Shown: positions 8,891 to 18,477 of the stretch, one piece after another
How the letters are laid out: every line of letters begins with the position of its first letter
Numbering within the stretch: the first letter of the stretch is position 1
Assembly: GCF_025808395.1 (NCBI RefSeq)
Contig: NZ_CP075524.1
Location: 1-64,000, forward strand
DNA from: Microcella sp.
Lineage (GTDB): Bacteria > Actinomycetota > Actinomycetes > Actinomycetales > Microbacteriaceae
Direction: 5' to 3'
Length of the DNA stretch: 64,000 bases
Translations under genes and position numbers: made by a program
The notes under the pieces: generated by a model
Database searches by the model: none
What the model was told of the DNA's origin: nothing
Seen by the model: only the letters and a program-made list of their open reading frames with translations

Positions 8891-9056
8891 ACCGCCACCG
8901 TATCGCCGACCGCCGACCACTGCTCACGCGCGCGTCGCCTGCCGTTCACCCGCCGAGGGGCGACCCGAAACCTGTTCTCTTTAGCGTCAGCACTACCCGC
9001 GGTTCCCCGTGCTCGGAACACAGCCAGAGCCGCCGCGGGCACTACACGGAGGATTC

Positions 9057-10187
9057 GTGAACACCACACGCACGCTCGCCGCCGTCGCTCTCGCGACGAC
9101 TGCCGCACTCACGCTCGGCGCTTGCGCCGACGCCGGTGCCGAGGCGCCTGCCAACGGTATCGACGCAGCCACGGCGACCAGCCTGGCCGACTTCGGTTCG
9201 TTCGAAGAGCTCGAGGCGGCCGCCAAGGCCGAGGGCCAGCTCAATGTCATCGCCCTGCCGCGCGACTGGGCGAACTACGGCGAGATTCTCGACCTCTTCG
9301 CCTCGAAGTACCCCGAGATCACCATCAATGAGGCGTCGCCCGACGCGTCGAGCGCTGAAGAGATCCAGGCTGCCGAGAACCTCAAGGGCCAAGACACGGC
9401 TCCTGACGTGTTCGACCTCGGCCTTGCCGTGGCGCTCGCGAGCACCGACTACTTCGCGCCCTACAAGGTGCAGCGCTGGAACGACATTCCTGACGCTTTG
9501 AAAGAGTCGAACGGCCTCTTCTACGCCGACTACGGCGGATACATGGCTGTCGGCTACGACCCCGACGCGGTTCCGGCCCCGACGAGCCTGCAAGACCTGC
9601 TGAAGCCCGAGTACCGCGGAAAGGTCGCCATCAACGGCGACCCGACTCAGGCCGGCGCGGCGTTCGCGGCCGTCGGCATGGCGACCGTGCAGAACGGCGG
9701 AACGCTCGACGATTTCAGCGCGGGCATCGACTTCTTCCAAGAGCTCAACTCTGCCGGCAACTTCATCAAGATCGACCCGACCCCTGCCACGATCGCGTCG
9801 GGTGAGACCCCCGTCGTGTTCGACTGGGACTACCTGAACGCTGGCTACGCAGCCGGTCTTGAAGGTCAGCGCAACTGGGAGGTCGTGATCTTCGACGGCA
9901 CCGGATACGCCGGCTACTACAACCAGGCGATCAACAAAGACGCGCCGAACCCGGCCGCAGCTCGCCTGTGGATGGAGTTCCTCTACAGCCCCGAGGCGCA
10001 GAACCTGTGGCTCAAGGGCGGCGCCCGCCCCGTTCTCGCCGAGGCGATGGCCGCTGAGGGAACGATCGACACGGCGCTGTACGCCGCGCTGCCGGAGGCT
10101 CCGGAAGACACCGTCGTGCCCTCGGCCGCGCAGAGCGCAGCTGCTGGCACGCTGCTCGGCCAGCGTTGGGCAGCTGCTGTCCAGTAA
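9057..10187 (+). CDS. Extracellular solute-binding lipoprotein of a PotABCD/FbpABC-like importer
   Basis: 376 aa. The signal peptide ends in a lipobox (TLGACADAG; Cys about residue 22), so it is a membrane-tethered binding protein. The mature protein is a type 1/6-like bacterial extracellular solute-binding fold: PRDWANYGEILDLF, DVFDLGLAVALAS, YGGYMAVGYDPDAVP, GETPVVFDWDYL. This is the shape of proteins that bind polyamines, iron, thiamine or phosphonates; the specific ligand cannot be read. Start GTG 9057 is supported by GGAGG at 9048-9052. It is the first gene of a four-gene operon with two permeases and an ATPase. The 136-nt region upstream (8921-9056) holds no gene. Confidence 0.85.
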   Translation: MNTTRTLAAVALATTAALTLGACADAGAEAPANGIDAATATSLADFGSFEELEAAAKAEGQLNVIALPRDWANYGEILDLFASKYPEITINEASPDASSAEEIQAAENLKGQDTAPDVFDLGLAVALASTDYFAPYKVQRWNDIPDALKESNGLFYADYGGYMAVGYDPDAVPAPTSLQDLLKPEYRGKVAINGDPTQAGAAFAAVGMATVQNGGTLDDFSAGIDFFQELNSAGNFIKIDPTPATIASGETPVVFDWDYLNAGYAAGLEGQRNWEVVIFDGTGYAGYYNQAINKDAPNPAAARLWMEFLYSPEAQNLWLKGGARPVLAEAMAAEGTIDTALYAALPEAPEDTVVPSAAQSAAAGTLLGQRWAAAVQ

Positions 10188-10206
10188 CACGCCCGCCGCG
10201 CCCATC

Positions 10207-11112
10207 GTGGCAGCGGTCGACCCCCGGCGCCCCGCGCGCCGGGGGTCGACCCGCGCCCCGGGCTCGCGGGCGAGAGTCGCGCAAGCCATGGGCCTGGTGC
10301 CCTTCGGCCTCTATCTCGCGCTGTTTCTGCTGCTGCCCACCGTGCTGGCGCTGAGTTCGGGCTTCTTTCAGAAAGACGGCTCGTTCACGTGGGATAACGT
10401 CGCGGCGCTCGGCGACCCCGTCATTCAGACGACCTTCATCACGACCCTGTGGCTCTCGGCGCTCACCGCCGTCGTCGGCGCGGTGCTGGGCGCCCTCGTC
10501 TGCTACGCGCTCATCGGCGTTCGACACGACGGGCCCCTGCGTTCGGTCATCGACTCGGCCTCGGGAGTGCTCGCCCAGTTCGGCGGCGTCATGCTCGCCT
10601 TCGCCTTCGTCGCGACGATCGGCATTCAGGGCACGATGACCGTGCTGCTGCGCGACGCCGGCTTCGACATCTACGCCAACGGCGTCTGGCTCTATGAAGC
10701 CCCGGGGCTCATCCTGCCCTACATCTACTTTCAGGTGCCCCTCATGGTGATCGTCTTCTTGCCCGCCCTCGAAGCGCTCAAGCCGCAGTGGGTCGAAGCG
10801 AACGCCACGCTCGGCGGCTCGACTGCGAGCTTCTGGTGGCGCATCGGCATTCCCGTGCTCGCCCCCTCGTTTCTCGGCTCGCTGCTGCTGCTGTTCGCGA
10901 ACGCCTTCTCGTCGTATGCGACGGCTGCGGCCCTCACGAGTCAGGGGCAGTCGATCGTGCCGTTGCAGATTCGCGCGGCACTCACGAGCGAGACTGTGCT
11001 CGGCCGCGAGAATCTCGCAGGGGCCCTCGCCCTCGGCATGATCATCGTCATGACGATCGTCATGAGCCTCTATGCGCTCGTGCAGCGTCGTGCCGCGAGG
11101 TGGCAGCGATGA
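10207..11112 (+). CDS. ABC transporter permease 1 (PotB-like)
   Basis: 301 aa inner-membrane subunit with about six helices. The N-terminus is long, basic and Pro/Arg-rich (DPRRPARRGSTRAPGSRAR) before the first helix at residues about 28-50. The coupling loop reads ALKPQWVEANATLGGSTASF, the EAA region of the BPD-transporter family. GTG start, 19 nt after the binding-protein gene. The stop overlaps the next start (ATGA), indicating coupled translation of the two permeases. Substrate as for the binding protein: unknown. Confidence 0.88.
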   Translation: MAAVDPRRPARRGSTRAPGSRARVAQAMGLVPFGLYLALFLLLPTVLALSSGFFQKDGSFTWDNVAALGDPVIQTTFITTLWLSALTAVVGAVLGALVCYALIGVRHDGPLRSVIDSASGVLAQFGGVMLAFAFVATIGIQGTMTVLLRDAGFDIYANGVWLYEAPGLILPYIYFQVPLMVIVFLPALEALKPQWVEANATLGGSTASFWWRIGIPVLAPSFLGSLLLLFANAFSSYATAAALTSQGQSIVPLQIRAALTSETVLGRENLAGALALGMIIVMTIVMSLYALVQRRAARWQR

Positions 11113-11915
11113 GCGCCGCGGGCAGACTCGCGCCCAGCCCGTGGCTGCGGCGCAGCATCCTGATCGTCATCGGTGGCGTCTTTCTCATTCCGATCGCGTC
11201 GATGGTCGAATTCACGATGCGCCGGGGGCTCGAAGGCGGCCACGACTTCTCGCGCTGGATCGCCGTCTTCACCGGCGATATCGGCAGCGCCTACCGCACG
11301 CTGTGGGAGGGCATCGGCAACTCGGTGGTGCTCGCCATCGTCACCGTCGTGCTCGTCATGGTGCTGCTCGTGCCGACCATGATTCTCGTCGCCCTGAGGT
11401 TTCCGGGTCTCAAGCGAGTGCTCGAGTTCTTGTGCCTCCTGCCGCTGACGATTCCGGCCATCGTGCTCGTCGTCGGGCTCGCCCCGGTGTATCAGGTGGT
11501 CGGCCGACTCGCGGGCAGCGGGGCGTGGACGCTTGCTCTCGCCTACGGCGTGCTCGTGCTGCCCTTCGCCTATCGGGCCGTGCAGTCGAACATCGACTCG
11601 ATCGACATCATCACCCTCAGCGAGGCAGCCCGGTCACTGGGCGCCTCGTGGCCCGTCGTCGTGCTGAGTGTGCTCGTGCCCAACCTTCGGCGCGGACTGC
11701 TCGCTGCGGCGTTCATCTCGGTGGCGGTGGTGCTCGGCGAGTTCACGGTCGCCTCACTGCTCAGTCGCACCACGCTGCAGACCGCGCTCGTCATCGCCTC
11801 GAAGGCCGACGCCTTCGTGGCCGTCATCTTCGCACTACTCGCCCTGCTCTTCGCCTTCGTGCTGCTGCTCGTCATCGGGCGCATCGGCGGGGGCAGAACC
11901 CGGAGGACCACATGA
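11109..11915 (+). CDS. ABC transporter permease 2 (PotC-like)
   Basis: 268 aa, second membrane subunit of the importer. The ATG at 11109 overlaps the preceding stop by 4 nt. Coupling loop: SEAARSLGASWPVVVLSVLVP. The segment GEFTVASLLSRTTLQTAL resembles PotC/ThiP-type permeases. The last helix is Ala/Leu/Val rich and the protein ends in a basic tail (RIGGGRTRRTT). Its stop overlaps the ATPase start as ATGA, with a GGAGG at 11902-11906. Confidence 0.88.
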   Translation: MSAAGRLAPSPWLRRSILIVIGGVFLIPIASMVEFTMRRGLEGGHDFSRWIAVFTGDIGSAYRTLWEGIGNSVVLAIVTVVLVMVLLVPTMILVALRFPGLKRVLEFLCLLPLTIPAIVLVVGLAPVYQVVGRLAGSGAWTLALAYGVLVLPFAYRAVQSNIDSIDIITLSEAARSLGASWPVVVLSVLVPNLRRGLLAAAFISVAVVLGEFTVASLLSRTTLQTALVIASKADAFVAVIFALLALLFAFVLLLVIGRIGGGRTRRTT

Positions 11916-12976
11916 CCACCACCGCACCCGCCGTTCGCACGTCGGCCCGCGTCGGCTTCGTCGACGTCGTCAAGCGATTCGGCACGATGACGGCGCTCGA
12001 CAAGATCTCTCTCGAGCTCGAACCCGGAGAGTTCGTGGCGCTGCTCGGGCCTTCTGGCTGCGGAAAGACCACCGCACTGCGTGTGCTCGCCGGCCTCGAG
12101 TCGGCCGACGACGGCCACATTCTCATCGACGATCGTGACGTGATCGACGTGCCCACGAGCCGGCGCGACATCGGCATGGTCTTCCAGGCCTATTCGCTCT
12201 TTCCGCACCTGACCGCGCGCGAGAACGTCGAGTTCGGTCTGCGCATGCGGCGGGTGCCGGCCGCTGATCGGCGGCGTCGCGCTGATGAGGCGCTCGACCT
12301 CGTGGGGCTCGACCACCATGGCGAGCGTTTCGCGCACCAGCTGTCGGGCGGCCAGCAGCAACGCGTGGCACTCGCGCGCGCGCTCGTCACCGAGCCGCGC
12401 GTGCTGCTGCTCGATGAACCGCTGAGCGCTCTCGATGCGAAGGTGCGCGTGCAGTTGCGCGAGCAGATTCGTCGCATTCAGACCGAGCTCGGCATCACGA
12501 CGCTCTTCGTGACCCACGATCAAGAAGAGGCGCTCGCGGTCGCCGACCGGGTCGCCGTCATGCGCGCAGGCACGATCGAGCAGATCGGAACCCCCGAAGA
12601 GCTCTACAGCCGCCCCGCCAACGCTTTCGTCGCCGACTTCGTCGGGCTGAGCAACCGGCTGCCCGGTCGCGTCGAAGGCGCGGCGATCACGGTCGCCGGC
12701 CAGCGGCTGGCCCTCATCGACCCGAGCGTCGGCGAGGGCGACGCGATCGCGCTCGTGCGCCCCGAAGACGTCGTCTTCGTCGCGAGCGGTGAACGGGATG
12801 CTCGAGAGGGCACCGTGCTGACGACCTCGTTTCTCGGCTCACTGCGCCGCACCCGGGTGCGCCTCACCGACGGCTCAGAACTCGCCGTGCAGCACGATGT
12901 CGCACTGTCGCCCGCACCGGGAGAGAGCGTGCACGTGCGTCTCACGGGGCAGCCCGTGGCTGTGTCGCGCGACTGA
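11912..12976 (+). CDS. ABC transporter ATP-binding protein, PotA/FbpC-like with TOBE domain
   Basis: 354 aa cytoplasmic ATPase energising the upstream permeases. Walker A GPSGCGKTT, Q-loop (MVFQAYSLFPH), signature LSGGQQQRVALARA, Walker B LLLDEPLSALDAKVR and switch His (FVTHDQEEALA) are all present and canonical. After about residue 240 comes a regulatory TOBE_2-like domain (LVRPEDVVFV, TVLTTSFLGSLRRTRVRL). This arrangement is shared by PotA, FbpC and CysA-type ATPases. Full length for the family. Confidence 0.92.
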   Translation: MTTTAPAVRTSARVGFVDVVKRFGTMTALDKISLELEPGEFVALLGPSGCGKTTALRVLAGLESADDGHILIDDRDVIDVPTSRRDIGMVFQAYSLFPHLTARENVEFGLRMRRVPAADRRRRADEALDLVGLDHHGERFAHQLSGGQQQRVALARALVTEPRVLLLDEPLSALDAKVRVQLREQIRRIQTELGITTLFVTHDQEEALAVADRVAVMRAGTIEQIGTPEELYSRPANAFVADFVGLSNRLPGRVEGAAITVAGQRLALIDPSVGEGDAIALVRPEDVVFVASGERDAREGTVLTTSFLGSLRRTRVRLTDGSELAVQHDVALSPAPGESVHVRLTGQPVAVSRD

Positions 12977-12999
12977 GCCGTCGAGCGCTCTCAGGCTCG

Positions 13000-13005
13000 T
13001 AGACT
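13000..13005 (+). promoter_or_regulatory. -10 box TAGACT, 6 nt before ATG 13012
   Basis: TAGACT followed by exactly six bases (GACGGG) and the ATG: the geometry of a leaderless actinobacterial mRNA. The same element in the same context (CTCGTAGACT) precedes ispH at 27419. Confidence 0.6.
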
Positions 13006-13011
13006 GACGGG

Positions 13012-14150
13012 ATGTTCTGGCGACCCAAGGCAGACCCGCCCGTGCGCGGCGGCGATGACGCCGTCTCACCGGGCATGCGCACAGCCGCGGCCTGGTCGTG
13101 GCGCTTCTTGGCGGTCGCGGGCGCCCTCTGGGTGCTCATCTTTCTCATCATCGAACTGCGCCTGCTCGTCATCCCGCTGCTGATCGGGGTGCTGCTCGCC
13201 GCGCTGCTGGTGCCCTACGCGAACTGGCTCGATCGTCGGCTGAAGTTTCCGCGGTGGCTCGCGGTGACGACGTCGATGCTGACGCTGCTCGGAGTCGTGA
13301 CTGCGCTCGTCTGGCTCGTCGTCGCCGAAGTGCGCGCGGGCTGGCCCAGCCTGCGCGATCGCTCGGTCGAAGCGTTCGACGAGTTTCTGGTCTGGCTCAC
13401 CGCCACGTTCGGGGTGAGCGCTGACGAGGTGACCGAGTGGCTCGACGTCGTGCTCGGCGAGCTCGACTTCTCGACCGATGGCCCACTCGTGTCTGGAGCC
13501 CTGTCGTTCGGCACGACGGCGGCCGAGATTCTCGCCGGCACTGTGCTCGTGCTGTTCTCGCTGCTCTTCTTCGTCATCGACGGCCGTGGCATCTGGGGCT
13601 TCGTCGTCAAGCTGTTTCCGCGCAAGGCACGAGTGGCGGTCGACGGTGCCGCCCAGGCCGGATGGATCACGCTCACCAACTTCTCGAAGGTGCAGATCTT
13701 CGTCGCCTTCGTCGACGGGCTCGGCATCGGCCTCATCGCGTGGCTGCTCGGCCTGCCGCTCGCGCTGCCCATCGGCGTCGCCGTCTTCTTGGCGAGCTTC
13801 GTTCCCTTCATCGGCGCGATCGTGACCGGTGCGCTCGCCGTGCTGATCGCACTCGTCTACAACGGCCCGGTGATCGCGCTGCTCATGCTCGGCGGGGTGC
13901 TGCTCGTGCAGCAGCTCGAGAGCAACGTGCTGCAACCACTCATCATGGGCACGGCGGTGCGCGTGCATCCGCTTGCGGTGGTGCTCGCCGTCGGTGCGGG
14001 CGGGCTCATCGCAGGAATTCCCGGCACGCTGTTCGCGGTGCCGATCGTCGCCTTCGTCAACGTGTTCGTGAGATACATCGCGGCCGGCACGTGGCGCACC
14101 ACCCCCCACCCCGTCGCGGCCGACGTTCTTCCCCCACCGCAGGAGCGCTC

Positions 14151-14154
<4 letters not shown>
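13012..14154 (+). CDS. AI-2E family transporter
   Basis: 380 aa polytopic membrane protein of the AI-2E/PerM exporter family (TqsA-like fold), with about eight helices: early helices around FLAVAGALWVLIFLIIELRLLVI, a long periplasmic or soluble stretch with the VRAGWPSLRD helix, then VAFVDGLGIGLIAWLLGLPLALPIG and the characteristic LLVQQLESNVLQPLIMGTAV motif. Members export small organic molecules or Na+; the substrate is not predictable. The stop overlaps the next start (ATGA), so it is co-transcribed with threonine dehydratase, an amino-acid-export reading being possible but unproven. Confidence 0.9.
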
Positions 14155-15365
<1,211 letters not shown>

Positions 15366-15392
<27 letters not shown>

Positions 15393-15448
15393 CGTTCACG
15401 CGCAACGCTGACGCGTTTCGGGCTATGACCCGCGCGTCGACTTCTAGC
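15366..15448. repeat. 28-bp direct repeat: 3' end of ilvA duplicated into the greA stop
   Basis: The 28 bases at 15366-15393 (last nine codons of ilvA including TAG, plus C) recur exactly at 15421-15448. The second copy supplies the stop codon of greA on the opposite strand (CTA at 15444-15446). The spacer 15394-15420 has no similarity to flanks. A stem can form inside: CGCGTC (15378-15383) with GACGCG (15410-15415) enclosing AGCGTT/AACGCT, followed by TTTCG, so the segment may act as the ilvA terminator. Confidence 0.85.
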
Positions 15449-15941
15449 CGGTGTAGGTGCTCACATCGACGATGGTCACCGTGACGGTCGAACCGTTCGG
15501 AGCCTCGTAGGTCACCGTGTCGCCGACCTTGGCGCCCAGAATCGCCTGGCCCAGCGGGCTCTGCTCGCTGTACACGTCGATATCGCTGTCGTCGCCGACG
15601 ATCTCGCGGCTGCCGAGCAGAAAGCGCTCGTCATCGCCCAGAATCGTCGCCGTGACGACGGTGCCGGGCTCGACGACTCCGTGGGCGTCTGGCGCCTCGC
15701 CGACCGTGGCATTGCGCAGCAGCGCCGTGAGGGTGCGGATGCGGGCTTCGATCTTGCCCTGCTCGTCTTTGGCGGCATGGTAGCCGCCGTTCTCCTTCAA
15801 GTCGCCTTCATCGCGCGCTGCCTCGATGCGCTTCGCGATCTCGGCACGGCCCTCGGTCGAGAGGTGCTCGAGCTCTGCCGTGAGACGGTCGTGCGCCTCT
15901 TGGGTCAGCCACTGAGTGGTGCTGCCGGTGCTGTCGCTCAT
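15444..15941 (-). CDS. greA: Transcription elongation factor GreA
   Basis: 165 aa. Rescues backtracked RNA polymerase by stimulating transcript cleavage. N-terminal coiled coil carries the acidic tip region (EAARDEGDLKENGGYHAAKD, with the D/E pair that coordinates the catalytic Mg2+). The C-terminal FKBP-like domain is seen in the SPLGQAILGAKVGDTVTYEAPNG stretch. Normal length. ATG 15941 is preceded by GGAGG seven bases upstream. The stop codon lies in the second copy of a duplicated ilvA end. Confidence 0.96.
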   Translation of the reverse strand: MSDSTGSTTQWLTQEAHDRLTAELEHLSTEGRAEIAKRIEAARDEGDLKENGGYHAAKDEQGKIEARIRTLTALLRNATVGEAPDAHGVVEPGTVVTATILGDDERFLLGSREIVGDDSDIDVYSEQSPLGQAILGAKVGDTVTYEAPNGSTVTVTIVDVSTYTG

Positions 15942-15959
15942 GTCATTGCCTCCTGACGC

Positions 15960-15989
15960 GAAGGAACCGGCCCGCGGGCCGGTTCCTTC
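15960..15989 (-). terminator. Perfect 14-bp hairpin between DUF4307 gene and greA
   Basis: GAAGGAACCGGCCC (15960-15973) pairs perfectly with 15976-15989 around a 2-base centre. It lies just past the stop of the DUF4307 gene on its strand and 19 nt upstream of greA. No long T-tract, so it is an attenuating or Rho-assisted terminator candidate. Confidence 0.65.
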
Positions 15990-16006
15990 AAGTGGTTCCG
16001 GCGATG

Positions 16007-16411
16007 TTACGGGAGCCAGCACCGGTAGGGCAAACCGGTGACGGCGGGTTCTGCGGTGCGAATCGTCTCGACGAAGACGCGAGTGCGCTCGGTCGACGCG
16101 GGAATCTCGATGATGCGCCAACCGACGATGCCGAAGCTCTCGTTGAGCGCCTGGATGGCGCATCCGACCGGTTGCCCCGGGTCGACCGACACCTCCCACC
16201 GCACGTCGATCGACGAGTCTGTCGCGTTGGCGTAGCCCAGCTCGCGAGTCTCGATCGACGCGTTCGTGCCAGACAGCCCACCCCACACGACCCAGGCCGT
16301 GAACACGAGTGCGAAGACCACTCCCGCGACGATCATGAGCGTGCGCTGCCGACGCTCTGCTCCCGGCGTGCGCCCGTAGCGCTCATCGAGGCTCTGCTGC
16401 GTGCTCGTCAT
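16007..16411 (-). CDS. DUF4307 single-pass membrane protein
   Basis: 134 aa. A short basic N-terminus (DERYGRTPGAERRQRT) is followed by one membrane helix (LMIVAGVVFALVFTAWVVWGGL, residues about 25-46) and an extracytoplasmic beta-rich domain with two Cys (VGCAIQALNE and YRCWLP) that may form a disulfide. Same family and position next to greA as M. tuberculosis Rv1081c. Function unknown. Start at ATG 16411 preceded by GAAGGG. Confidence 0.85.
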   Translation of the reverse strand: MTSTQQSLDERYGRTPGAERRQRTLMIVAGVVFALVFTAWVVWGGLSGTNASIETRELGYANATDSSIDVRWEVSVDPGQPVGCAIQALNESFGIVGWRIIEIPASTERTRVFVETIRTAEPAVTGLPYRCWLP

Positions 16412-16551
16412 GCGGTGCTGAACCCTTCGTGGTGCTCGTGAGCGTCGGTGCCGCACAGGTGACATCGATACCCTTGACCTATCAGCGTAGAGCTCGCAGG
16501 TGAGGGTTGCCTCGACCGCGGCTCGACGTGAACCTCGTGAGGAGCATCCCC

Positions 16552-16908
16552 GTGATCGCATTCGGAATCGCCCCGCTGGGCATCGGGCCCAACCCGGTCG
16601 ACGGCCCCGTGACGCCGCCGGGTTTCGACCCGAACACGGTCACGCCGGGCGTCGTCGGCTTCATCGCCATCGCTCTCGTGGCGATCGCGTCGATCTTCTT
16701 GCTCGTCGACATGTCGCGCCGCATTCGCCGAGTGCGCTATCGCGGCGAAGTGCGCGAACGCTTAGAGGCTGAGCAGCAGGGTACTGATGAGCTTCGCGCC
16801 GAAAAGTTGATGGTCGCCGAAGGCGGCCCAGCGTACCCTGACCCTGCCGCCCTAGCCGCCGAACGGCGGGTCGAGGGCGACGAGCAAGACGGCCGTCCAG
16901 TGGCATAG
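16552..16908 (+). CDS. Small membrane protein, Rv1083-like position
   Basis: 118 aa. GTG start at 16552 with GAGGAG at 16539-16544. A Pro/Gly-rich N-terminus (IGPNPVDGPVTPPGFDPNTV) precedes one membrane helix (GVVGFIAIALVAIASIFLLV) and a charged cytoplasmic tail. In mycobacteria the mycothiol conjugate amidase gene (mca) lies between the DUF4307 gene and such a membrane protein; no mca is seen here. The 3' end overlaps the convergent trhA gene by 57 bp. Confidence 0.72.
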   Translation: MIAFGIAPLGIGPNPVDGPVTPPGFDPNTVTPGVVGFIAIALVAIASIFLLVDMSRRIRRVRYRGEVRERLEAEQQGTDELRAEKLMVAEGGPAYPDPAALAAERRVEGDEQDGRPVA

Positions 16909-17604
16909 AAACGCGATAACTGTCAGCGTGTGGAAGATCTCGTGGAACCCGAACACGCCAGGAACCGGGTTGGGCTTCTTCATGCCGTAGACGATGGCTC
17001 CCGCGGTGTAGGCGAGCCCTCCGACGATGACGAGCACCATCATCGCGATATTCGCCTCGAAGAGATCGACGATGTAGAGCACGGCGGCCCAGCCGAGCAT
17101 CACGTAGAGGGGCACATACGCCCAGCGGGGCGCCCCGATCCAGAACACCCGGAATCCGATGCCGATGAGGGCGCCCGACCAGACGAGCACGAGCAGCAGA
17201 TAGCCCTTCTCGGGCGGCAGAGCCATGATCGAGAGGGGCGTGTAGGTGCCGGCGATGAGCAAGAAGATGTTGGCGTGGTCGAGCCGCTTCAAGAGCACCC
17301 GGGTGCGGTCTGGCCAGTCGAAGCGGTGATAGGTGGCTGAGATGCCAAACAGCAGCAGCGACGAGAACACGAAGACGGCGCTCGACCACCGCGCCGCCGG
17401 CCCGTCTCCTACGGCGATCAGCACGAGACCCAGCACGATCGCGAGGGGGAACGTCGCCGCGTGAATCCACCCCCGCCACGTGGGCTTGAGATCGAGTGCT
17501 TCGTACTCGATCGACTCTTCGAGCAGCGGAATGTTCGGGATGTCCGCTGCGGGTTCGTCGTCGACCGCAGCCAACTCGTTCTCGCCGGGGGAGGGGGAGG
17601 TCAT
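16852..17604 (-). CDS. Hemolysin III / TrhA family (PAQR superfamily) membrane protein
   Basis: 250 aa, seven hydrophobic helices. Family signatures: HAATFPLAIVLG in the first helix region, SATYHRFDWPD, and GFHEIFHTLTVIAFLCHW at the C-terminus, whose His residues with the earlier ones form the PAQR zinc site. An N-terminal acidic cytoplasmic tail of about 45 residues is an extension. Despite the name, a role in membrane lipid homeostasis is the better-supported view for the family. Divergent from uppS. Start at ATG 17604, six bases after a TATCAT. Confidence 0.9.
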   Translation of the reverse strand: MTSPSPGENELAAVDDEPAADIPNIPLLEESIEYEALDLKPTWRGWIHAATFPLAIVLGLVLIAVGDGPAARWSSAVFVFSSLLLFGISATYHRFDWPDRTRVLLKRLDHANIFLLIAGTYTPLSIMALPPEKGYLLLVLVWSGALIGIGFRVFWIGAPRWAYVPLYVMLGWAAVLYIVDLFEANIAMMVLVIVGGLAYTAGAIVYGMKKPNPVPGVFGFHEIFHTLTVIAFLCHWTAVLLVALDPPFGG

Positions 17605-17610
17605 GGCCCG

Positions 17611-17616
17611 ATGATA
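17611..17616 (-). promoter_or_regulatory. -10 box TATCAT, 6 nt before trhA ATG
   Basis: On the minus strand TATCAT is followed by CGGGCC and the ATG at 17604. No Shine-Dalgarno is available in six bases other than GGG, so the mRNA is probably leaderless. Confidence 0.5.
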
Positions 17617-17677
17617 CGGGAGCAGTGTCGCCGACCTCTCTCGGTTGGCGAGGCGGCACAATCAAAGCCAGGGCGAC

Positions 17678-17683
17678 TACCCT
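17678..17683 (+). promoter_or_regulatory. -10 box TACCCT, 6 nt before uppS GTG
   Basis: TACCCT, then GAGCCT, then GTG 17690. Same N6 spacing as the other leaderless candidates; no clear -35. Confidence 0.45.
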
Positions 17684-17689
17684 GAGCCT

Positions 17690-18475
17690 GTGCGATCAAC
17701 GAGAACTCCGCGCGGTCGCGGTCTGCTCTACCAGCTGTACATGCGGCGTCTGCGTCGGCAACTGGCCGATGCCACGCATCCGCGGCACGTGGCCATGATT
17801 CTCGACGGCAACCGCCGCTGGGCTCGCTTGCGGGTCGGCGGCACCACCGCGCACGGGCACCGCGCGGGCGCCGACAAGATCGTCGAGTTTCTCACCTGGT
17901 GCGACAGCGCCGAGATCGGCGTGGTCACGCTCTACCTGCTGTCGACCGACAACCTGACGGGTCGAGACGATGACGAGCTGCGCGAGCTCGTGCAGATCAT
18001 CGGTGACCTCGCCGGCGAGCTCGCCTCGATCAGAGACTGGCGCGTGCAGCACGTCGGCAGCCGCGACGGCCTGCCAGACGCCCTGCTCTCAGAGCTCGAC
18101 ACGGCACAAGAGACCTCGAGCTCGCGCACCGGCCTGCACATCAACCTCGCCGTCGGCTACGGCGGGCGCCGAGAGATCGCCGACGCCGTGCGGGCCATCG
18201 TTCATCAGCATGCCGAGCGGGGCGGAACGCTCGACGAGCTCGCCGAGCTCGTGACGCCCGAGAAGATCGCCGAGCACCTCTACACGGGTGGCCAGCCCGA
18301 CCCCGACCTCGTGATTCGCACTTCGGGCGAGCAGAGGCTCAGCGACTTCATGCTCTGGCAGAGCGCCCACAGCGAGTTCTACTTCGTCGAAGCACTCGGC
18401 CCCGACCTGCGCGAGGTCGACTTCTTGCGCGCGCTGCGAGACTTCTCTCGGCGCCAGCGAAGGTTCGGGCAGTAG
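17690..18475 (+). CDS. uppS: Isoprenyl (cis-prenyl) diphosphate synthase
   Basis: 261 aa. Condenses isopentenyl diphosphate onto an allylic primer to make cis-polyprenyl diphosphate for cell-wall carriers. The catalytic motif AMILDGNRRWAR (Asp binds Mg2+/diphosphate), GHRAGADKIVEFLTWC, LYLLSTDNL and the C-terminal DLVIRTSGEQRLSDFMLWQ motif are all present. The position next to trhA matches M. tuberculosis Rv1086, the short-chain Z-farnesyl diphosphate synthase, so a short-chain product is possible; chain length is not decided by what I can see. A start upstream at 17645 is less likely. Confidence 0.93.
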   Translation: MRSTRTPRGRGLLYQLYMRRLRRQLADATHPRHVAMILDGNRRWARLRVGGTTAHGHRAGADKIVEFLTWCDSAEIGVVTLYLLSTDNLTGRDDDELRELVQIIGDLAGELASIRDWRVQHVGSRDGLPDALLSELDTAQETSSSRTGLHINLAVGYGGRREIADAVRAIVHQHAERGGTLDELAELVTPEKIAEHLYTGGQPDPDLVIRTSGEQRLSDFMLWQSAHSEFYFVEALGPDLREVDFLRALRDFSRRQRRFGQ

Positions 18476-18477
18476 CC

